Below are positions 12,027-20,077 of a DNA stretch of 27,647 nucleotides, piece by piece. This stretch comes from Ruminiclostridium sp. (GTDB lineage: Bacteria > Bacillota > Clostridia > Oscillospirales > Oscillospiraceae): the NCBI GenBank assembly GCA_017560855.1, contig JAFZEB010000116.1, forward strand, positions 1-27,647. Reading direction: 5' to 3'. Made by a program: the position numbers and the translations under genes. The notes below the pieces were generated by a model that worked only from the letters and a program-made list of their open reading frames with translations, made no database searches and was not told where the DNA came from. Numbering within the stretch: the first letter of the stretch is position 1; the number at the start of each line of letters is the position of its first letter.

Positions 12027-13814
12027 TTATTCCTGTGCCGCAATCCGTTCTGCCAGGTCGGTGAGATACATCCACCGGTCCATCTTCTCCTCCAGTTCCG
12101 CCGAGAGCTTGGTCTGCTTCTCGGTGAGTTCCTGGAGCTTCACGTAGTCACTGCCTGCGGCGGACATTTCGGTCTCCACCTGGGCGATGACCTCCTCCAG
12201 AGCGGCAATGTCCTCCTCGATGGTGTTGAATTCATGCTGTTCTTTGAAGGTAAACTTCAGCTTCTTCTGGCGGGTAGGTTTCTCCTGCTTGGGGGCCTTG
12301 TCCTTCTTTTCCGCTTTTTCCAGGGCCTTTTCTTCCGCCCGACGCTTTTCCAGATAGTCGGTGAAGTTGCCGGTGTAGCGGGTGATGACACCTCCCTCAC
12401 CTACCTCGAAAATTTCCTCAGCCACCTTATCCAGGAAGTACCGGTCATGGGAGACAGCGATGACTGCCCCAGGGAAGGTTTCCAGATACTCCTCCAGAAT
12501 GGCCAGGGTGGTCACATCCAGATCGTTGGTTGGCTCATCCAACAGGAGGATATTGGGGGCCTCCATGAGGACGGACAGGAGGTAGAGTCTCCGCCGCTCG
12601 CCGCCGGAGAGCTTGCCAATGGGCTGACCCTGCAGCTGGGTGGGAAAAAGGAACCGCTCCATCATCTGGGTGGCGGAGAAGTTGCCCTCCCGGGTCTTGA
12701 CCTCCCCGGCGATCTCGTGGATGAAGTCATAGACACGTTGGTCCAGATCCAGTTCCCGGCCCTCCTGGGAGAAGTAGCCGATGCGGACGGTCTCGCCCCA
12801 GTCGATGGTACCGGAATCCGGCCCCATTTTACCTGCGATGAGATTCAGCAGAGTGGACTTGCCGGCACCGTTCCGGCCCACGATGCCTACCCGGGCATCC
12901 CGGGCCACCCCATAGGAGAAGTTGGAGAGGACGGTCTTATTCCCAAAGGCCTTGCTGACCTCTTTCAGTTCCACCGTCTTCCGTCCCAAGCGGCTGGACA
13001 GGGTGGCCATCTGGACGGACTGGTCCACCTCAGGACCGGACTGGGTCTTCAACTCCTCGAACCGGGCGATGCGGTCCTTGTTTTTAGTGCGGCGGGCCTG
13101 AGCACCCCGCATGATCCACTGGTACTCTACCCGGAGGATGGACATGCGTTTGCGCTGGGCGGCCTGTTCCATCTCCTCTTGCTGGGTCTTCAGTTCCAGG
13201 TACTTGGAATAATTGGCCTCGTAGTGGCGGATATGACAGTGGGACAACTCGGTGATTCGGTTGGCCACACGCTCCAGGAAGTAGCGGTCGTGGGTGACCA
13301 TCACCAGGCCACCGGTGAACTTCTGCAGATGACCCTCCAGCCAGAGGATCATGTCGCTGTCCAGGTGGTTGGTGGGCTCATCCAGGATGAGGACATCAGC
13401 AGGGTGCAGAAGGACAGCCGCCAGGGCCACACGCTTCCGCTGACCACCAGAGAGGGTTCCCACTTTCTGTTCAAAGTCGGTGATCCCCAGGCGGGTGAGC
13501 ATGGTCTTGGCCTCGTACTCCATCAAGGCACGGACATCGGTAGAGAAGTCCGCAAAGACCTGTTCCAGGACGGTGTTGTTCTCGTCCATCCTGGGATTCT
13601 GACTGAGGAAGCTCACCTGGACATTGGGGTCCAGGGAGACCTTGCCCTCGTCGGGGACCTGATCTCCCGCCAGGACCCGGAGGAAGCTGCTCTTACCGGT
13701 TCCGTTGATGCCGATGATGCCGATCTTATCCCCTTCGTTCAAATATAAGGTCACGTCGTCAAGCAGCTGCTTGAGACCAAAATTCAAAGAAATGTGTTCT
13801 GCTGTCAGGAGCAT
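12027..13814 (-). CDS. ABC-F family ATPase, Uup-like
   Basis: A 595-residue soluble protein with two ABC ATPase domains and no membrane part. Domain 1: Walker A GINGTGKSS (35-43), LSGGQRKR (121-128), LDEPTNHLD (144-152). Domain 2: GRNGAGKST (313-321), LSGGERRR (402-409), LDEPTNDLD (425-433). Between them lies the ABC-F interdomain linker (about 200-270, charged helices). The tail from about 485 is charged and helical, with a predicted coiled coil (525-595), as in Uup, which binds DNA or the ribosome. ABC-F proteins act on the ribosomal E site. This could be a housekeeping translation factor; resistance is not indicated. AAAGGAG precedes the ATG. It is divergent from nhaC. Confidence 0.93.
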   Translation of the reverse strand: MLLTAEHISLNFGLKQLLDDVTLYLNEGDKIGIIGINGTGKSSFLRVLAGDQVPDEGKVSLDPNVQVSFLSQNPRMDENNTVLEQVFADFSTDVRALMEYEAKTMLTRLGITDFEQKVGTLSGGQRKRVALAAVLLHPADVLILDEPTNHLDSDMILWLEGHLQKFTGGLVMVTHDRYFLERVANRITELSHCHIRHYEANYSKYLELKTQQEEMEQAAQRKRMSILRVEYQWIMRGAQARRTKNKDRIARFEELKTQSGPEVDQSVQMATLSSRLGRKTVELKEVSKAFGNKTVLSNFSYGVARDARVGIVGRNGAGKSTLLNLIAGKMGPDSGTIDWGETVRIGYFSQEGRELDLDQRVYDFIHEIAGEVKTREGNFSATQMMERFLFPTQLQGQPIGKLSGGERRRLYLLSVLMEAPNILLLDEPTNDLDVTTLAILEEYLETFPGAVIAVSHDRYFLDKVAEEIFEVGEGGVITRYTGNFTDYLEKRRAEEKALEKAEKKDKAPKQEKPTRQKKLKFTFKEQHEFNTIEEDIAALEEVIAQVETEMSAAGSDYVKLQELTEKQTKLSAELEEKMDRWMYLTDLAERIAAQE

Positions 13815-13841
13815 GGTTGTTTCTCCTTTGGGAAAGAAATC

Positions 13842-13870
13842 TGGACAAAGCCAGTGTTTTCCTCTATCAT
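13842..13870 (+). promoter_or_regulatory. Promoter of nhaC
   Basis: -35 TGGACA (13842-13847), 17-base spacer, -10 TATCAT (13865-13870). Confidence 0.6.
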
Positions 13871-13906
13871 AATAGGCACTGACAAAAAAAGCAAGGAGGG
13901 ATGCAC

Positions 13907-15211
13907 ATGGAATGGATCTTTCTGGGGGGCTTCTGCGCCCTTCTCTGCGCCAGCCTGGTTCTGGACGTCTTCATCCTCTGGGCCCTTCTGGGAGGCTACC
14001 TCCTCTTCTTCTCCTACGGCCTCCTCAAGGGCCACAAACCGAAGGCTCTGCTGACCATGTCCCTCCAAGGTCTGAAAACCGTCAAAACCATCCTGTTTCT
14101 CTTCCTGCTCATCGGCATGATCACCGCCCTGTGGCGGGCCTCGGGGACCATCCCCTTCCTGATCTACCATGCGGCAGGCCTCATCTCCCCGGCAGTCTTC
14201 CCCCTGTTGGCCTTTCTGCTGTGCTCGGTGATGTCTGTTCTGACAGGCACCTCCTTCGGCACCGCCGCCACCATCGGGGTCATTTGTATGTCCATCTCCC
14301 AGGCCATGGGACTCAACCCGGTCCTGTCCGCCGGGGCCATCCTGTCGGGTGCCTTCTTCGGTGATCGCTGCTCTCCCATGTCCACCAGCGCCCTACTGGT
14401 GGCTGCCCTGACGGAAACCGATATCTACGACAACATCAAGGGCATGATCCACACCGCCTGGGTCCCCCTGGCCCTCACCTGCAGCACCTACCTGGCCTTT
14501 GGCCTGACCCATCCCCAGGGAACCTTCTCCCAGGACTTGCTGGCCCCTTTTGCCCAGGGGTTCCGCCTCCACTGGCTCACCGTTCTGCCGGCTGTAGTCA
14601 TCATCCTTCTCTCGTTATTCAAGTGCAAGGTAAAGATCACCATGGGCCTGAGCATCCTGGTAAGCGCCATCCTCTGCCTGACCCTTCAGGACATGACCTT
14701 AGGCCAGCTTCTGAAAACCGCTCTTCTGGGCTATACCCCCACCCTGCCGGAACTGAAAAATCTCCTCTCCGGAGGCGGGGTGATTTCCATGGCCACCCCT
14801 CTGTGCATCGTCTCCGTCTCCTCCACCTTTTCCGGTCTGTTCAATGGCACCGGCCTTCTGGATGGTCTGAAGGGGGCCGTGCACAAGCTGGCCAGGAAGG
14901 TTACCCCCTTTGGTTCCCTGTTGGCCACCTCCATCCTCACCTCCATGATCTCCTGTAACCAGTCCCTGGCCATCATGCTCTCACACAGCCTGTGCCGGGA
15001 GGATTTCAGCCACCAGGACTTGGCCATCGGCCTGGAAAACACCGTGGTGGTCATCGCCCCTCTTATCCCCTGGTCCATTGCAGGTACCGTTCCTCTGGCT
15101 TCCCTGGGGGCACCCCCGGAAGCCATGCTGGCGGCCTGTTACCTCTACCTCATCCCCCTGTGGAACCTGGCGGTCAACCTGAAACAACACAAAAAATCCG
15201 CTCTCCAATGA
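13907..15211 (+). CDS. nhaC: NhaC-family Na+/H+ antiporter
   Basis: A 434-residue integral membrane protein with about 11-12 hydrophobic segments. Residues around LTGTSFGTAATIGV and GAILSGAFFGDRCSPMSTSA are the conserved NhaC core, which exchanges sodium for protons (some members take malate/lactate or other pairs). I took the second ATG (13907), since AGGAGG ends 7 bases before it while the first ATG (13901) directly abuts the binding site. It has its own promoter, divergent from the ABC-F gene. The TGA stop codon lies at the loop/right-arm edge of the terminator hairpin. Confidence 0.9.
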   Translation: MEWIFLGGFCALLCASLVLDVFILWALLGGYLLFFSYGLLKGHKPKALLTMSLQGLKTVKTILFLFLLIGMITALWRASGTIPFLIYHAAGLISPAVFPLLAFLLCSVMSVLTGTSFGTAATIGVICMSISQAMGLNPVLSAGAILSGAFFGDRCSPMSTSALLVAALTETDIYDNIKGMIHTAWVPLALTCSTYLAFGLTHPQGTFSQDLLAPFAQGFRLHWLTVLPAVVIILLSLFKCKVKITMGLSILVSAILCLTLQDMTLGQLLKTALLGYTPTLPELKNLLSGGGVISMATPLCIVSVSSTFSGLFNGTGLLDGLKGAVHKLARKVTPFGSLLATSILTSMISCNQSLAIMLSHSLCREDFSHQDLAIGLENTVVVIAPLIPWSIAGTVPLASLGAPPEAMLAACYLYLIPLWNLAVNLKQHKKSALQ

Positions 15212-15224
15212 GAGCGGATTTTTT
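15191..15224. terminator. Bidirectional terminator between nhaC and AEC transporter
   Basis: A 15-bp stem (aaaaaatccgctctc / gagagcggatttttt) with a CAAT loop. The nhaC stop codon is at its centre, and the leftward gene's stop codon starts on its last base. Confidence 0.92.
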
Positions 15225-16147
15225 CATAACAACAGATACACAATCAGGGGCAGGGTCACCGCACTGAGAACGGTGCTCAGGAACTTTATTTTGGAGGCCA
15301 GGGTGTCATCGGCCCCGAACCGCACACTCAAGATGGTGATCATAGCAGCGCTGGGGCAGGCGGCAATGACTACAAGGACACCGAAAACCAGGCTGGCCGG
15401 GTCCAGGAAGAGCCGCAGAACGGCCCAAGTGACCACAGGGCAGAGAATGAGCTTCACCAGACTCACAGCGTAGGCCTTTCCATCCAGAAGAGCCTCTCGA
15501 ATGGGCACATGGCTGAGGGAGATGCCCACGATGATCATGGACACAGGCACCGTGGCGGCACCCAGAGTCCGGCAGGTGTCCACCACCAGTTCAGGCACCG
15601 GGATCTGGAGAACGAACAGAGTAATGGCCAACAGCGTTGCCACCAGTGGAATGGAGAAGACCTCCCGGATGCTCACCCTCCCTCTCCCCTCCCCCACCTG
15701 AAGATAGGCCACGCCAACGGTGTACAGCAGGAGGTTGAAGGGCAGGTTGGAGAGGGAGGCACAGAAAATGGCCTCACTCCCGAAAAGGGCCTCTACCACG
15801 GGAAAGCCGATGAACACGTTGTTCATGAAGAAGACCGAAAGCCAGGCCACATTCCGGTCCCTTCCCCGGAACCGGAGGAGTCGAGCGGCGATCCAACCCA
15901 AGGCTCCCCCCAGAAAAAACACCAGGAAGACCGAGAAAATTGCCAGCGCCAGTTCCCAGTTGGACATAATAGGCTCGGTGTTTACCACGGAGCTGACGAT
16001 GAGGCCCACCACGAAGACGTTCATCACCAGACGGCTGGCCTTCTGGCTGAAATCGCCGTCCACCCAGCCGGCCTTGGCCGCACCGAAGCCCACCACCATC
16101 AGCAGGACCAGCATGATCATTTTTTCCAGGACGATGAGCCAGGTCAT
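15224..16147 (-). CDS. AEC family (auxin efflux carrier-like) transporter
   Basis: A 307-residue inner-membrane protein with about ten hydrophobic segments arranged as two halves of five, as usual for the AEC family (MleP/MdcF-like malate or malonate permeases, auxin carriers). FFMNNVFIGFPVVEALFG (about 105-122) in the first half and CPSAAMITILSVRFGAD (near 268) in the second are the characteristic crossover segments. AAAGGGG stands 8 bases before the ATG at 16147; the upstream ATG at 16165 falls on the terminator hairpin of the preceding gene and was rejected. The substrate, probably an organic acid or other anion, cannot be read from sequence. The gene is leftward and follows the aminotransferase, with a terminator between them. 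Confidence 0.9.
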   Translation of the reverse strand: MTWLIVLEKMIMLVLLMVVGFGAAKAGWVDGDFSQKASRLVMNVFVVGLIVSSVVNTEPIMSNWELALAIFSVFLVFFLGGALGWIAARLLRFRGRDRNVAWLSVFFMNNVFIGFPVVEALFGSEAIFCASLSNLPFNLLLYTVGVAYLQVGEGRGRVSIREVFSIPLVATLLAITLFVLQIPVPELVVDTCRTLGAATVPVSMIIVGISLSHVPIREALLDGKAYAVSLVKLILCPVVTWAVLRLFLDPASLVFGVLVVIAACPSAAMITILSVRFGADDTLASKIKFLSTVLSAVTLPLIVYLLL

Positions 16148-16165
16148 AGGCACACCCCTTTCCAT

Positions 16166-16199
16166 AAAAAAGCCCCCGCCGCACGGCAGGGGCTTTTTT
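16166..16199 (-). terminator. Terminator of the aminotransferase gene
   Basis: Hairpin aaaaaagcccc-gccg / cggc-ggggctttttt with one mismatch in the stem. A T run is present on both strands; the minus strand run directly precedes the AEC gene. Confidence 0.88.
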
Positions 16200-16209
16200 C
16201 AAATCAAAA

Positions 16210-17544
16210 TCAGTTTTCGCCCTTGGCGGCCTGCTCGGCTGCCAGTTCTGCCTCGTAGGCAGCACGATGGGCGTTGATGAAAGCCTCCAGAGCGGCCATT
16301 TCGGACTGAGCCAGACCCAGATCCAGGTTGAAGCGGCCGATCTCCTCCGCCTGGGCAGCGTCCAGGAACTCTTCCAGACGGTCCATACCCTTCTCGATGG
16401 TCTCCATGGAGACAGCGAAGGACCAGCGGACATAGTTGGGGGCACCGAAGCCGGTACCGGGGACCACAGCCACCAGACCCTTATCCAGGAGCAGGGCAGC
16501 AAAGTCATCGGCATCACGGACGGGAACGCCATACAGCTTCTTACCAATAAAGCCGTCGATGTTCATAAACATGTAGAAAGTAGCAGGGGACTTGATGGCG
16601 CTGACACCGGGAATGTTCTCGATGCGGGCGTACATATAGTCGCGGCGGGCCTCAAACTCCTTGCGCATGGCCTCCACGCTGTCCTGAGGACCGGTCAGCG
16701 CCTCAATGGCGGCAGCCTGGGAAATGCTGCTGGTACCGGACATGCAATGGCTCAGGTAGTTGCTGATGACCTTCATGATCTCCTTGGGGCCGCAGGCATA
16801 GCCAATGCGCCAGCCGGTCATAGCGTAGGTCTTGGAGACACCGTTGATGAGGATGGTACGCTCCTTGACCTCCTCACCCAGAGAGGCAACAGGGGTGAAG
16901 ACCTGGCCGTCGAAAACCAGCTTGTCGTAGATCTCATCGGCGATGATGTAGAGATCCTCTTCCACGCAGACCTTGGCCAGGGCTTCCAGCTCATCCTTGG
17001 TGTACATCATGCCGGAGGGGTTGGAGGGGTTATTCAGAATGATGCACTTGGTCTCGGGGCAGATGGCCTCCTTCAGCAGTTCAGGAGTGATCTTCAGGTC
17101 GGTCTCTGCAGTGGTCTCCAGGATGACAGGCACGCCGCCCACCATCTTGATGGCCTCATAGTAGGTGACCCAGTAGGGTGCAGGCAGAATGACCTCGTCA
17201 CCGGGGTTCACCAGGGTCTTCAGGACTACGTAGACCATGTGCTTGGCGCCGCCGGTGACCACGATCTCGTCGGCAGCATACTCCAGATCCCAGTCCTCCT
17301 TCAGGCGGTAGCTGATGGCATTGCGCACATCCATGGTGCCTGCAGCAGGGGTGTAACGGGTCAGGTTATTTTCAATGGCGCGAATGCCGGCCTGCTTGAC
17401 GTTTTCGGGGGTGTTGAAGTCGGGTTCACCCATGCCAAAACCGATAACATCAATGCCTTCGGCCTTCATGCGCTTGAATTTCATATCAATTTCAATGGTG
17501 GTAGAAGCCTGGACAGCCTTGGCCACCTTGGACAATGCCTTCAT
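16210..17544 (-). CDS. Class I/II pyridoxal-phosphate aminotransferase (aspartate aminotransferase type)
   Basis: 444 residues. Fold type I aminotransferase: YTPAAGTMDVRNAIS (64-78), PAPYWVTYYEA (121-131), NNPSNPSG (171-178), ADEIYDKLVF (202-211), PLP Lys in SKTYAMTGWRIGY (K238), and the substrate-carboxylate Arg in NYVRWSFA. It probably moves amino groups between aspartate (or a related amino acid) and 2-oxoglutarate in the cytosol. ATG 17544 has GGGAGG upstream. The family usually ends near residue 395, whereas this protein runs on for about 45 residues as a charged, Ala/Glu-rich helical tail. A promoter TTGCCA-17-TATAAT lies upstream and a terminator follows. Confidence 0.92.
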   Translation of the reverse strand: MKALSKVAKAVQASTTIEIDMKFKRMKAEGIDVIGFGMGEPDFNTPENVKQAGIRAIENNLTRYTPAAGTMDVRNAISYRLKEDWDLEYAADEIVVTGGAKHMVYVVLKTLVNPGDEVILPAPYWVTYYEAIKMVGGVPVILETTAETDLKITPELLKEAICPETKCIILNNPSNPSGMMYTKDELEALAKVCVEEDLYIIADEIYDKLVFDGQVFTPVASLGEEVKERTILINGVSKTYAMTGWRIGYACGPKEIMKVISNYLSHCMSGTSSISQAAAIEALTGPQDSVEAMRKEFEARRDYMYARIENIPGVSAIKSPATFYMFMNIDGFIGKKLYGVPVRDADDFAALLLDKGLVAVVPGTGFGAPNYVRWSFAVSMETIEKGMDRLEEFLDAAQAEEIGRFNLDLGLAQSEMAALEAFINAHRAAYEAELAAEQAAKGEN

Positions 17545-17599
17545 AAGACAAGCCTCCCTGTATTCATTTCTCTCTCGGAGAAGTTTCTCTTGACGAAAT

Positions 17600-17628
17600 A
17601 TTATACTCAGAATCCTGCATATTGGCAA
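17600..17628 (-). promoter_or_regulatory. Promoter of the aminotransferase
   Basis: On the minus strand: -35 TTGCCA (17628-17623), 17-base spacer, -10 TATAAT (17605-17600). Confidence 0.75.
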
Positions 17629-17707
17629 GAGGATACCGATAAAAATTCTATTATTTGAACGATTGGATTTTGTCCCTTTCAAGAATCGAGGTTTTCTTCC
17701 GAAAACA

Positions 17708-17745
17708 AAAAGCGTCGGACAGACCATCGATCCGCTCGGCGCTTT
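17708..17745 (-). terminator. Terminator of the small XRE gene
   Basis: Imperfect hairpin on the minus strand: AAAGCG...CGGA paired with TCCG...CGCTTT, followed by TTTTTGTTTTC. It starts one base after the stop codon. Confidence 0.65.
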
Positions 17746-17746
17746 G

Positions 17747-17959
17747 TCACGGGGTTCGTTTGGGGTTGTCAGTTTGACACAGAAGGTAGTCGATACTCAC
17801 ATGGTAGTAGTCGGCCAGCTTGATAAGAAACTCATCCGTCCAGGCCTGGGTCCCCGTTTCCATGTAGCTGTACTTTCGCTGGGTGATGCCCAGGGCATCG
17901 GCCAACTGCTGCTGGGTCAAATCCCGGTCTTCCCGCATGGCCCGAATCCGATTGTTCAC
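17747..17959 (-). CDS. Small XRE-family repressor
   Basis: A 70-residue protein that is almost wholly one Cro/C1 helix-turn-helix (DLTQQQLADALGITQRKYSYMETG, broadly residues 12-36), with helices running to about 65. It starts with GTG; a G-rich stretch (GGTGGTGGGAAGG) precedes it. It is divergent from the DUF6809 gene. The 90-135 bases between them hold two TAGATA/TATCTA palindromes placed in both promoters, so auto-repression and control of the neighbour are likely. Such small repressors are common in mobile elements, but nothing else mobile is visible here. Confidence 0.88.
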   Translation of the reverse strand: MNNRIRAMREDRDLTQQQLADALGITQRKYSYMETGTQAWTDEFLIKLADYYHVSIDYLLCQTDNPKRTP

Positions 17960-17991
17960 CTTCCCACCACCATTCGTTAAATGATGGTCAT

Positions 17992-17997
17992 AGTATA
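17992..17997 (-). promoter_or_regulatory. -10 of the small XRE gene
   Basis: TATACT on the minus strand (17997-17992), with a weak CAATAG 17 bases upstream. Palindrome 18006-18016 lies in the spacer. Confidence 0.5.
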
Positions 17998-18005
17998 CGG
18001 TAGAC

Positions 18006-18016
18006 AGATATTATCT
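18006..18016. promoter_or_regulatory. Operator O1 (AGATA-T-TATCT)
   Basis: A perfect 5-bp palindrome within the leftward promoter spacer. It shares its half-site with O2. Confidence 0.5.
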
Positions 18017-18017
18017 A

Positions 18018-18046
18018 TTGACTTTTAGATAAACTATATCTAAAAT
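18018..18046 (+). promoter_or_regulatory. Promoter of the DUF6809 gene
   Basis: -35 TTGACT (18018-18023), 17-base spacer, -10 TAAAAT (18041-18046). Operator O2 covers the spacer. Confidence 0.75.
18023..18045. promoter_or_regulatory. Operator O2 (TTTTAGATA-AACTA-TATCTAAAA)
   Basis: A perfect 9-bp inverted repeat with a 5-base centre, lying exactly between -35 and -10 of the rightward promoter. Binding there would block RNA polymerase. Confidence 0.65.
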
Positions 18047-18093
18047 CAATCAAAGACATAATCCGCACGAACACAAAAAGAAGGGGGAGCAAT

Positions 18094-18402
18094 ATGTACA
18101 TTCTGGAGGACCTTTGGTACGGCAAGGTGGCCCCAAATAATCGAAGCTTTAAAAGAGGAAGCCGCTACCAGGAAATCATTCACGCACTGGATGAATGTGA
18201 GCAATCACTCTTAGGGGTACTCCCCGAAAACGAGAGCACCCTATTGAAAGCCATGGTAGACTTGCAATCAGAGCTATTGGACATTAGCGAGCGGGACAGC
18301 TTCATCAAAGGATTCCAGACAGGAGCCAAGATCATCATGGATGTTCTGGGTCAGACTGACACCCAGCTCCCCCTGCTCCACGATTTGGGTACAACAGAGT
18401 GA
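18094..18402 (+). CDS. DUF6809-type small protein of unknown function
   Basis: 102 residues, mostly helical and soluble. It opens with MYILEDLWYGKVAPNNRSF and carries a later stretch FIKGFQTGAKIIMDVL. This layout fits small clostridial proteins classed as DUF6809, often found in accessory regions; the assignment is from memory of the pattern. AAGAAGGGGGAG precedes the ATG. Its promoter holds the TAGATA operator, so it is probably repressed by the divergent XRE protein. No reaction or partner is known. Confidence 0.8.
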   Translation: MYILEDLWYGKVAPNNRSFKRGSRYQEIIHALDECEQSLLGVLPENESTLLKAMVDLQSELLDISERDSFIKGFQTGAKIIMDVLGQTDTQLPLLHDLGTTE

Positions 18403-18457
18403 ATCCCCGCTGTACCCGATTTCAAAACAGCTCAAAAAGTTCATAAACAAAACAAAA

Positions 18458-18488
18458 AACACCCGAAATCGTTACGATCTCAGGTGTT
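18458..18488 (-). terminator. Terminator of the tRNA-Met/Glu/Val operon
   Basis: A 14-bp stem on the minus strand (AACACCTGAGATCG / CGATTTCGGGTGTT, with G-U pairs) and a TAA loop, followed by TTTTGTTTTG. Confidence 0.88.
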
Positions 18489-18491
18489 CAA

Positions 18492-18567
18492 TGGTGGAGA
18501 CAACAGAACTCGAATCTGTGACCTCTCGCGTGTGAGGCGAGCGCTCTACCAGCTGAGCTATGCCTCC
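18492..18567 (-). tRNA. tRNA-Val(CAC)
   Basis: Cloverleaf on the minus strand. Acceptor GGAGGCA/TGTCTCC, anticodon arm CTCGC-CTCACAC-GCGAG with anticodon CAC (reads GUG), T loop TTCGAGT, discriminator A73 and encoded CCA (18494-18492). Length 76. Confidence 0.96.
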
Positions 18568-18570
18568 GTG

Positions 18571-18645
18571 TGGTGACCCGTACGGGAATCGAACCCATGT
18601 TACCGCCGTGAAAGGGCGGTGTCTTAACCGCTTGACCAACGGGCC
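18571..18645 (-). tRNA. tRNA-Glu(TTC)
   Basis: Cloverleaf on the minus strand. Anticodon arm CCGCC-CTTTCAC-GGCGG with anticodon TTC (GAA/GAG), T loop TTCGATT, encoded CCA (18573-18571). It lies 3 bases from tRNA-Val. Confidence 0.96.
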
Positions 18646-18669
18646 AGATATCTCTCCTCGAAGGAGAGA

Positions 18670-18746
18670 TGGTAGCGGCAACTGGATTCGAACCAGTGAC
18701 ACTCCGGGTATGAACCGAATGCTCTAGCCAACTGAGCTATGCCGCC
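18670..18746 (-). tRNA. tRNA-Met(CAT), elongator
   Basis: Cloverleaf on the minus strand. The anticodon loop TTCATAC gives CAT. The D arm (GCTCAGTTGGCTAGAGC) and the GGCGGCA/TGCCGCT acceptor with G1-U72 match the elongator Met tRNA of Firmicutes rather than initiator or tRNA-Ile2. CCA is encoded. Confidence 0.93.
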
Positions 18747-18787
18747 ATATCATCGTCGCCGGCGCCTTGTCCGGCGGAACGATGATT

Positions 18788-18816
18788 AGTATAACCGCAG
18801 AAACCGAATTTGTCAA
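18788..18816 (-). promoter_or_regulatory. Promoter of the tRNA-Met/Glu/Val operon
   Basis: On the minus strand: -35 TTGACA (18816-18811), 17-base spacer, -10 TATACT (18793-18788). Between it and tRNA-Met the leader forms a hairpin closed by ATCATCGT/ACGATGAT (18747-18787). Confidence 0.85.
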
Positions 18817-18868
18817 CGGTTTTTTTCAACTTTTTTCGAAAAATCTTTCCTTTTACTTTTTCACCAAC

Positions 18869-20077
18869 TCAGGCCAGCAAATTCACCAAGACCTCCGTCA
18901 TTTTCTCCAAAGACTCCTGGGGGATATACTCGTACACGCCGTGGTAGTGGTAGCCGCCGGTGGAAAGGTTGGGACAGGGCAGCCCCATGAAGCTCAGTTT
19001 GGCACCGTCGGTGCCTCCACGGATGGCTACGTCCACAGGCTCCACACCGGCCTTGCGGAAAGCAGCACGGGCACGGTCCAGGATCTCGGGATGGGGCAGG
19101 ACCATCTCTTTCATGTTCCGGTAGGAGTCCCGGATGTCCACCTCCACAGTGCCCACGCCGTATAAGCCGTTGAGATAACGCCCAATGGCCTCCATGCGGG
19201 CCTTCTTCTCCTCCAGCTTGTGGCTGTCGTGGTCCCGGAGGATCCATTCCAGTCTGGCCAGACTCTCGTCCCCCTCCATGGTGCACAGGTGGTAGAATCC
19301 CTCGTACCCTTCCGTGTGGGCAGGGGACTCTGCCGGGGGCACCATGCCGATGAACTGGGCGGCGATCAGGCAGGCGTTTTTCATTTTGTTCTTGGCATCG
19401 CCGGGGTGGATGTTCACGCCACGGATGGTGATGTCGGCGCTGGCTGCGTTGAAGTTCTCATACTCCAGCCAGCCAATGGGACCGCCGTCCACGGTATAGC
19501 CGTAGGCCGCCCCCAGCTTCTCCAGGTCCACGTGGTCGGCGCCACGGCCCACCTCCTCGTCAGGGGTGATGCACACGGCCACCCGGCCATGTGGGACCTC
19601 AGGGTGGTCCTGGAGCCATGCCAGGGCAGAGAAGATCTCGGCGATCCCCGCCTTGTCATCGGCCCCCAGCAGAGTAGTGCCGTCGGTGACGATCAGGTGC
19701 TTGCCGATGTTGTCTGCCAGGTCGGGAAAATCCTTTTCGGTCATGACGATGCCCCGCTCGGCATTCAGCACCAAATCACCCCCGGTGTAGTGGACAACTC
19801 GTGCCTTAACGTTTTCGCCGGAAACACGGGGGGCGGTGTCCATATGGGCAATGAGGGCCACCACTGGGTCCCCCTCCCTGCCCTGGGTGGCGGGCAGCCA
19901 GCCGTAGACGTAGCCCAGGTCATCCATGTGGGGGTTCTCCAGACCCATGTCTTTCAGTTCCTGGGCCAGGTAAGCCCCCAGGACCTTCTGCTTGTCGGTG
20001 GTGGGGACCGTCTCGCTTCCCTCGTCCGACTGGGTATCAAAGGTAATGTAGTGTAAAAAGCGTTCCGTCGCAGTCAT
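18869..20077 (-). CDS. pepT: Peptidase T (tripeptide aminopeptidase, M20 family)
   Basis: A 402-residue cytosolic zinc aminopeptidase that removes the N-terminal residue from tripeptides. Two-metal site motifs: HMDTAP (H78, D80), GADDKAG (D140), TPDEEVG (E174, E175), TVDGG and NLSTGGYHYHGVYEY near the C-terminus; the dimerisation lid domain is about 205-320. The length matches PepT (about 405). GGGAGGA precedes the ATG. The region upstream holds several hairpins of unclear purpose; glpK lies beyond it on the same strand, 186 bases away. Confidence 0.95.
   Translation of the reverse strand: MTATERFLHYITFDTQSDEGSETVPTTDKQKVLGAYLAQELKDMGLENPHMDDLGYVYGWLPATQGREGDPVVALIAHMDTAPRVSGENVKARVVHYTGGDLVLNAERGIVMTEKDFPDLADNIGKHLIVTDGTTLLGADDKAGIAEIFSALAWLQDHPEVPHGRVAVCITPDEEVGRGADHVDLEKLGAAYGYTVDGGPIGWLEYENFNAASADITIRGVNIHPGDAKNKMKNACLIAAQFIGMVPPAESPAHTEGYEGFYHLCTMEGDESLARLEWILRDHDSHKLEEKKARMEAIGRYLNGLYGVGTVEVDIRDSYRNMKEMVLPHPEILDRARAAFRKAGVEPVDVAIRGGTDGAKLSFMGLPCPNLSTGGYHYHGVYEYIPQESLEKMTEVLVNLLA

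Noticed and set aside
12234..13748. Rightward ORF of 504 codons antisense to the ABC-F gene
   Set aside because: A shadow frame; the ABC-F motifs are complete on the other strand.
18492..18746. tRNA cluster as an attachment site of an integrated element
   Set aside because: No integrase and no direct repeat of a tRNA 3' end elsewhere in the window.
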